Shown here: positions 59,467-64,000 of the stretch, one piece after another | Layout: the number at the start of each line of letters is the position of its first letter | How positions within the stretch are numbered: the stretch's first letter is position 1 | Assembly (NCBI RefSeq): GCF_000739615.1 | Contig: NZ_BATP01000035.1 | Location: 1-64,000, forward strand | DNA from: Haloferula sp. BvORR071 | Lineage (GTDB): Bacteria > Verrucomicrobiota > Verrucomicrobiia > Verrucomicrobiales > Akkermansiaceae | Length of the DNA stretch: 64,000 nt | Direction: 5' to 3' | Notes under the pieces: generated by a model | Told to the model about the DNA's origin: nothing | Database searches by the model: none | The model's input: only the letters and a program-made list of their open reading frames with translations | Position numbers and translations under genes: made by a program

Positions 59467-60405
59467 ATGCCCAAAATTTTCATTACCGGACACCGCGGGA
59501 TGGTCGGCTCCGCGCTGGTGCGCGAGGCGGAACGCCACGGGGGACATGAGGTTATCACCGCGGGCCGCGATCGTCTCGATCTGCTCAATCAGCAAGCCGT
59601 CTTTGATTTCCTCGCTGCGGAAAAGCCGGACATCGTTGTCATCGCGGCGGCGAAGGTCGGTGGCATCCATGCCAATGCGACCTATCCTGCGGACTTCATC
59701 TACGAGAACCTGGCGATTGCCTCGAACCTGGTGGAAGGCAGCCGGCGCGCCGAAGTGCCGCGCGTGCTCTTCCTCGGCTCCTCCTGCATCTATCCGAAGC
59801 TGGCACCCCAGCCGATGCCGGAAGACTGCCTGCTGACCAGCCCGCTGGAAGTGACCAATGAGGCCTACGCGATTGCGAAGATCGCCGGCCTCAAGCTCTG
59901 CCAGCACTACCGCGCTCAGCATGGTCTGCTCTACCACTCGGCGATGCCGACAAACCTCTACGGTCCGGGCGACAACTATCATCCGGAGAACTCGCATGTG
60001 ATCCCGGCGCTGATCCGCCGCTTCCACGAAGCGAAGGTCTCCGGCAAACCGAGCGTCACGATCTGGGGCACCGGCACCCCGCGCCGCGAATTCCTGCACG
60101 TGGACGACCTCGCCGCCGCATGCTTCCACTTGCTCGGTCTCGAGAATCCCCCGGACTGGGTCAACGTGGGTGTGGGTGAAGACGTGACGATCCTTGAGCT
60201 GGCCCAGCTGGTCGCGAAGACGGTCGGCTATGAAGGAGAGATTCTGACCGATCCAACCAAGCCCGATGGAACTCCCCGCAAGCTGATGGAAGTATCCCGC
60301 CTCAAGGGTACCGGCTGGGCCCCGCAAATCGGCTTCGAGGAAGGCCTCGCGGCAGCATACCAAGACTTTCTTTCCAAACTCGAGTCAGGCGAAGCCAGAC
60401 TCTAA
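59467..60405 (+). CDS. fcl: GDP-L-fucose synthase
   Basis: 312-residue NADPH-dependent epimerase/reductase making GDP-L-fucose from GDP-4-keto-6-deoxymannose. Motifs: [18 protein letters not shown] nucleotide-binding loop, [41 protein letters not shown] and the YAIAKIAG active-site Tyr/Lys. [22 protein letters not shown] is the classic Fcl signature. It precedes gmd by 12 bp, and the two act in sequence. Confidence 0.96.
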   Translation: MPKIFITGHRGMVGSALVREAERHGGHEVITAGRDRLDLLNQQAVFDFLAAEKPDIVVIAAAKVGGIHANATYPADFIYENLAIASNLVEGSRRAEVPRVLFLGSSCIYPKLAPQPMPEDCLLTSPLEVTNEAYAIAKIAGLKLCQHYRAQHGLLYHSAMPTNLYGPGDNYHPENSHVIPALIRRFHEAKVSGKPSVTIWGTGTPRREFLHVDDLAAACFHLLGLENPPDWVNVGVGEDVTILELAQLVAKTVGYEGEILTDPTKPDGTPRKLMEVSRLKGTGWAPQIGFEEGLAAAYQDFLSKLESGEARL

Positions 60406-60417
60406 CATCCCCTCCCC

Positions 60418-61533
60418 ATGAAGCGCGCACTCATCACAGGCATTACCGGTCAAGACGGCTCCTACCTCGCCGAGTTCCTTCTGGAAAAAGGCTACGAAGT
60501 TCACGGCATCAAGCGCCGGGCTTCCTTGTTCAACACCCAGCGGGTGGACCACATCTACGAGGATCCACACGTGGAGAACTCCCGTTTCCGTCTGCACTAC
60601 GGCGATCTCACGGACACCTCGAACCTAACCCGTATTCTCAGCGAGGTGAAACCGGACGAGGTTTACAACCTCGGCGCGCAGTCGCATGTCGCGGTTTCCT
60701 TCGAAGCGCCGGAATACACCGCGGATGTGGATGCCATCGGCACGCTGCGCCTGCTGGAGGCGATCCGCTTCCTGGGATTGGAGAAGACGACCCGCTTCTA
60801 TCAGGCATCCACCTCCGAGCTTTATGGCTTGGTGCAGGAGATTCCGCAAACGGAGACGACGCCCTTCCATCCCCGCTCCCCCTATGCAGTGGCCAAGATG
60901 TATGCCTACTGGATCACGGTGAACTACCGCGAGGCTTACGGAATGTATGCCTGCAACGGTATCCTCTTCAACCACGAGTCCCCGCGCCGCGGCGAGACCT
61001 TCGTGACCCGCAAGATCACCCGCGGCATCGCGAACATCGCGCAGGGCTTGGAGAAGTGCCTCTTCCTCGGAAACATGGATGCGCTGCGCGACTGGGGCCA
61101 CGCCAAGGACTACGTCCGCATGCAGTGGATGATGCTCCAGCAGGAGCAGCCGGATGACTTCGTGATCGCCACCGGCAAGCAGATCTCTGTGCGCGAGTTC
61201 GTGCGCATGTCCGCCCGCGAGGCCGGCATCGAGCTGGAGTTCAGCGGCAGCGGTGTGGATGAGATCGCGAAGGTCGTTTCCGCGGATTCTTCGAAGGCTC
61301 CTGCGGTGAAGGCCGGCGACGTGATCGTGCGAGTTGATCCGCGTTACTTCCGCCCCGCTGAAGTGGAGACCCTCCTCGGCAATCCCGCCAAGGCGAAGGA
61401 GAAGCTCGGCTGGGTGCCAGAGATCACTGTCGAGGAGATGTGCGCCGAAATGGTTGCCTCCGACCTTGATACGGCCAGACAGCACTCGCTGTTGAAGGCT
61501 CACGGGCACCATGTCTCCGTGTCGAAGGAGTAA
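60418..61533 (+). CDS. gmd: GDP-mannose 4,6-dehydratase
   Basis: 371 residues, standard Gmd length. Converts GDP-D-mannose to GDP-4-keto-6-deoxy-D-mannose. Conserved [77 protein letters not shown] with the catalytic Tyr/Lys, and [20 protein letters not shown]. Partner of the upstream Fcl; together they supply GDP-L-fucose for the exopolysaccharide. Confidence 0.97.
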   Translation: MKRALITGITGQDGSYLAEFLLEKGYEVHGIKRRASLFNTQRVDHIYEDPHVENSRFRLHYGDLTDTSNLTRILSEVKPDEVYNLGAQSHVAVSFEAPEYTADVDAIGTLRLLEAIRFLGLEKTTRFYQASTSELYGLVQEIPQTETTPFHPRSPYAVAKMYAYWITVNYREAYGMYACNGILFNHESPRRGETFVTRKITRGIANIAQGLEKCLFLGNMDALRDWGHAKDYVRMQWMMLQQEQPDDFVIATGKQISVREFVRMSAREAGIELEFSGSGVDEIAKVVSADSSKAPAVKAGDVIVRVDPRYFRPAEVETLLGNPAKAKEKLGWVPEITVEEMCAEMVASDLDTARQHSLLKAHGHHVSVSKE

Positions 61534-61570
61534 GACCGGAAGGCGGAAAGCGGTAGGCGAAGAGACTTCG

Positions 61571-61934
61571 ATGGGGCGCCCTCATTTTCGGTTTGAGGAC
61601 CTCGAGGTCTGGCACGATGCCTGCGAGCTGGCGCTGGTTTGTCACCGCGTTGCGGACGATCTTGCCGAGCGCAAGTGGTTCCGCTACGCGGAGCAACTTC
61701 GGGCAGCTGGGCTTTCTCCTTCGAACAATGTTGCCGAAGGGTCTGCGAGTCATCACGACAAGGAATTCATCAAATTCCTCAATATAGCTCGCCGGTCCAC
61801 CGCGGAATTGGCGTCAATGGCGCTCACCTTTGAGGATCGGTTTCCTAACAGATCCTTCGGTTTCTGAGATTCTCGAATTGGCTGACAAAGTCGGCCGCAA
61901 GCTTACCAGCTTAATTCGCCATCTCGGCTGTTAA
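61571..61934 (+). pseudogene. Four-helix bundle protein (23S rRNA IVP family), frameshifted
   Basis: Starts MGRPHFRFEDLEVWHDACELA, matching the four-helix bundle family often found in bacterial rRNA intervening sequences and surface-polysaccharide loci. The frame stops at 61867 (NRSFGF), but a neighbouring frame continues with SEILELADKVGRKLTSLIRHL to 61934, the usual C-terminal helix. A single-base indel near 61850 explains this; it could be real decay or a sequencing error. Two helices and the N-E-G-S turn (NNVAEGSA) are intact. Confidence 0.75.
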
Positions 61935-61967
61935 CGCTTACCGAATTCCGCTTACCGTTCCCCCTTT

Positions 61968-63050
61968 GTGAAGAAAGTCTTTGTTAGCGGCTGCTACGAC
62001 ATCCTGCATGCCGGGCATCTCCAGTTCTTTGAAGAGGCGCGTGCCCATGGCGACTACCTGATCGTCTCCTTCGCATCCGCGGAAGTCCTCTGGCATCACA
62101 AGCGTCGCAAGCCTTCGATCCCGGATGATCACAAGAAGGCGCTGCTCCAAGCGTTGAGGATGGTGGACGAAGTCATCATCACCCATGGTCACGACGAAGG
62201 ACTCGATTTCAAAGAGGACTTCCTGCGCATCCGGCCCGCGATGTTGCTGGTTACGGATGACGACAAGTATGGCCAGCTGAAGCGTGAACTTTGCGCCGAG
62301 GTGGGTGCGGAGTACCGGATCCTTGCCAAGACGCCGCCGAAGTTTGAGCCGGTTTCCACCAGCTCGATCGTGCGCTGGGTGCAGGCACCGACGGAGGCGC
62401 CACTACGGGTGGACTTCGCCGGCGGCTGGCTGGATGTGCCGCGCTTTGCGAAGGCAGGGGAGTTCGTGGTGAATTGCGCGATCTCGCCCTTGGTATCGCT
62501 GCGCGATTGGCCCTACGAAAAGCAGGCTGGTCTGGGCGGCAGCGGGGCGTGGGCTTTGCTCAATGGCAAGGATGGCATCGACTCGGAACTGGACCTTGGT
62601 GTTGGCTGGCAGGATCCCGCGGTGATCCGCGAGACCGGTGTATGCGTGTGGCGCTCCGGTGAACGGCCGCAGCTCGACTTCAAGCGCAACGGTGATTTCC
62701 TCAAAGGCCGGATGGCCGTTCTGTGGACCGCCGGTCAGCACGATACGCCTGGCGTGGTAGATCACCCGCGCGACTACGACCGGATCGCGGAATCCGGCCG
62801 GATCGCACGTGATGGAGTTCTCTCGGAAGATGTCTTCCTGCTGGCGAAGGGCATTGCCCTCTATCACGAGACCCAGCTTGCCGAGGGCATGGAGCCATTG
62901 CCGGAACTACCTGATGCCCTCGCCTGCAAGTACTGCGGTGGCGGCTACGGCGGCTACGCGCTCTATCTCTTCGCTGATGAGGCGGCTCGGGAAGGCGCAT
63001 TGCAAACGGTTCCCGAATTGCGCCCGGTGGAACCCTTCTGCCGGATCTAA
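61968..63050 (+). CDS. Fusion: cytidylyltransferase-like N-domain plus GHMP sugar kinase
   Basis: 360-residue protein from the GTG at 61968. Residues 1-130 form a nucleotidyltransferase of the TagD/RfaE-C type (VFVSGCYDILHAGHLQFFEEA with the HxGH site). From about 145 follows a compact GHMP kinase: LRVDFAGGWLDVPRFA, the loop GLGGSGAWALLNG, and KYCGGGYGGYALYLF as motif 3. It would phosphorylate a sugar and then activate it with a nucleotide, possibly a heptose- or fucose-like sugar. Substrate unknown; the kinase part is shorter than stand-alone family members. It lies 33 bp after the IVP-like gene. Confidence 0.8.
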   Translation: MKKVFVSGCYDILHAGHLQFFEEARAHGDYLIVSFASAEVLWHHKRRKPSIPDDHKKALLQALRMVDEVIITHGHDEGLDFKEDFLRIRPAMLLVTDDDKYGQLKRELCAEVGAEYRILAKTPPKFEPVSTSSIVRWVQAPTEAPLRVDFAGGWLDVPRFAKAGEFVVNCAISPLVSLRDWPYEKQAGLGGSGAWALLNGKDGIDSELDLGVGWQDPAVIRETGVCVWRSGERPQLDFKRNGDFLKGRMAVLWTAGQHDTPGVVDHPRDYDRIAESGRIARDGVLSEDVFLLAKGIALYHETQLAEGMEPLPELPDALACKYCGGGYGGYALYLFADEAAREGALQTVPELRPVEPFCRI

Positions 63051-63062
63051 CAGGTCCCTCCG

Positions 63063-63830
63063 ATGCGCACGCAATCTGTCATCGGCCTGCCGCTGGCCTG
63101 CACCGACTATGCCGGTGCGGTGCGGTGGATCCTGGACCGCGCCAGCGTCACGGCGCGGCCGCTGGCAGTGGAAGCCGCGAATACCCACGTGGCCGCGCTC
63201 GCCCGTTCCGATTCGTCCTTCGGCGACGCGATGCGGCGCTTCGATCTGATCGTGCCGGATGGCATGCCGCTGGTGTGGTCCTTGAACGCCGCCCTGCCGA
63301 CAGAGGAAAGGCTGAAGGACCGGGTCTATGGACCTACCCTGATGCTGGAGACGCTCAGGGCCAGCGCCGGGCGACCGGAGTTCCGCCACTTTCTCTTGGG
63401 TGGGAAGGAATCCACGCTTGCGAAATTGGAAGAGGGATTCGCCCGGGATTTCCCCGGCCTGGCGCTCGCCGGCACCCACTCGCCGCCCTTCGGCGAGTGG
63501 CCGGAAGATGAGTTCGAGCGGATCTGTGAGAAGATCTGCGAGTCCCGGGCCAACTTGATCTGGGTCGGCCTCGGCTGCCCGAAGCAGGAGCACTGGATCG
63601 CCCGTCACAAGGACCGCCTGCCGCCCGGGATCTATTTCGGGATTGGTGCCGCCTTTGCCTTCCATGCCGGCGAGGTCTCGCAAGCGCCGGCCGTGCTGCA
63701 GAAGCTAGGTCTCGAATGGGCCTACCGGATCGCCGCCGAGCCGCGGCGTCTTTTCCGGCGCTACTTCACCTACAACTCGCTCTTCCTATGGTACAGCTTG
63801 CGGGACCGGATGCGGGGGCAGGCCCCTTGA
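63063..63830 (+). CDS. WecG/TagA/CpsF-family glycosyltransferase
   Basis: 255-residue GT26 enzyme that adds an N-acetylaminosugar to a lipid-linked sugar at the cytoplasmic membrane. Motifs: AVEAANTHVAALA then FDLIVPDGMPLVWSLN, with the acidic residue in the PDG motif, and ANLIWVGLGCPKQEHWIARHK. GIYFGIGAAFAFHAGEV completes the family. It starts 12 bp after the fusion gene, closing the operon within this window. Confidence 0.93.
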   Translation: MRTQSVIGLPLACTDYAGAVRWILDRASVTARPLAVEAANTHVAALARSDSSFGDAMRRFDLIVPDGMPLVWSLNAALPTEERLKDRVYGPTLMLETLRASAGRPEFRHFLLGGKESTLAKLEEGFARDFPGLALAGTHSPPFGEWPEDEFERICEKICESRANLIWVGLGCPKQEHWIARHKDRLPPGIYFGIGAAFAFHAGEVSQAPAVLQKLGLEWAYRIAAEPRRLFRRYFTYNSLFLWYSLRDRMRGQAP

Positions 63831-63861
63831 CCTCGATCGCCTCTTGTGGGAAATTCCCATC

Positions 63862-64000
63862 GTGAACGAAGTGCGGAAATTGGACTCTAGGCGGCGTGCA
63901 GTCTTTCCTGACTGTTATGCTCCAGGTGACATTTTCATCGAGGAAGAGGTGACGGCTGAGCGTGTAGTTTTTCGTCTCCTCAAGACTTCCGAGGCTCCGC
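63862..64000 (+). CDS. AbrB-like antitoxin-type protein, truncated at window end
   Basis: Beginning with GTG at 63862, the readable 46 codons give VNEVRKLDSRRRAVFPDCYA then PGDIFIEEEVTAERVVFRLL, the swapped-hairpin AbrB/MazE-like pattern (K-L-D-x-x-R-R, then P-G-D). Likely an antitoxin-type DNA-binding protein, with a toxin gene probably to follow beyond the window. The C-terminus is not seen. Confidence 0.5.
   Translation, partial: MNEVRKLDSRRRAVFPDCYAPGDIFIEEEVTAERVVFRLLKTSEAP

Overview
The window looks like a chromosomal segment of a GC-rich Verrucomicrobium (Verrucomicrobiales, Luteolibacter-like). This is inferred from a secreted sulfatase, a DUF1080 protein, a GH109-type Tat-exported oxidoreductase, a DUF5107/TPR protein, a GbsR-like plus NusG-like regulator pair ahead of an exopolysaccharide cluster, and palindromes fitting the TGTTC-N4-GAACA LexA motif that I recall being reported for Verrucomicrobia. 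No rRNA or ribosomal protein is present to fix the taxonomy.

Region 1 (1-13.7 kb) is carbohydrate catabolism. A tightly packed minus-strand operon (sugar MFS transporter, DUF5107-TPR protein, clan GH-D alpha-galactosidase, galactose mutarotase) diverges from an AraC regulator. It is followed by a GH109-like oxidoreductase, a DUF1080 protein, a sulfatase and the C-terminal stub of a GH16 glycanase. Region 2 (13.8-17.5 kb) holds surface-glycan genes: a two-domain glycosyltransferase, a sugar-transferase/methyltransferase fusion and a sulfotransferase-like protein.

Region 3 (18,223-53,009) is a 34.7-kb integrated element in the 3' end of tRNA-Cys. It is bounded by a 49-bp perfect direct repeat (attL and attR; the intact tRNA is on the right), with a tyrosine integrase just inside attL and a repeated 21-bp candidate arm site near both ends. 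Its left part has an excisionase-like protein, a winged-helix replication protein with iteron-like repeats inside its gene, and an overlapping DnaB-like helicase. The middle is a DNA-damage module: dnaE2, an SRAP protein, Ku with a small zinc-finger protein, and four copies (in three genes) of an unrecognised TPR-like domain. Three LexA-like boxes lie in its divergent intergenic regions, and one fronts a run that includes a zeta-toxin-like kinase, a small partner protein and a nucleotidyltransferase. The right part is a complete type 1 BREX phage-defence operon (brxA-brxB-brxC-pglX-pglZ-brxL).

Region 4 (53.0-64 kb) is chromosomal again: a methyltransferase, a GbsR/MarR-like regulator overlapping a specialised NusG paralogue, then a run of nucleotide-sugar genes (UDP-xylose synthase type, UDP-sugar dehydrogenase, DegT aminotransferase, GDP-fucose synthase, GDP-mannose dehydratase), a cytidylyltransferase-GHMP kinase fusion and a WecG/TagA glycosyltransferase. 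It is most likely an exopolysaccharide locus under NusG-like antitermination. A shared 18-nt palindrome sits before the regulator and before the first sugar gene.

The most notable parts are the coupling of an SOS-type module to BREX on one tRNA-Cys element, and the new TPR-like family whose genes sit at LexA boxes.
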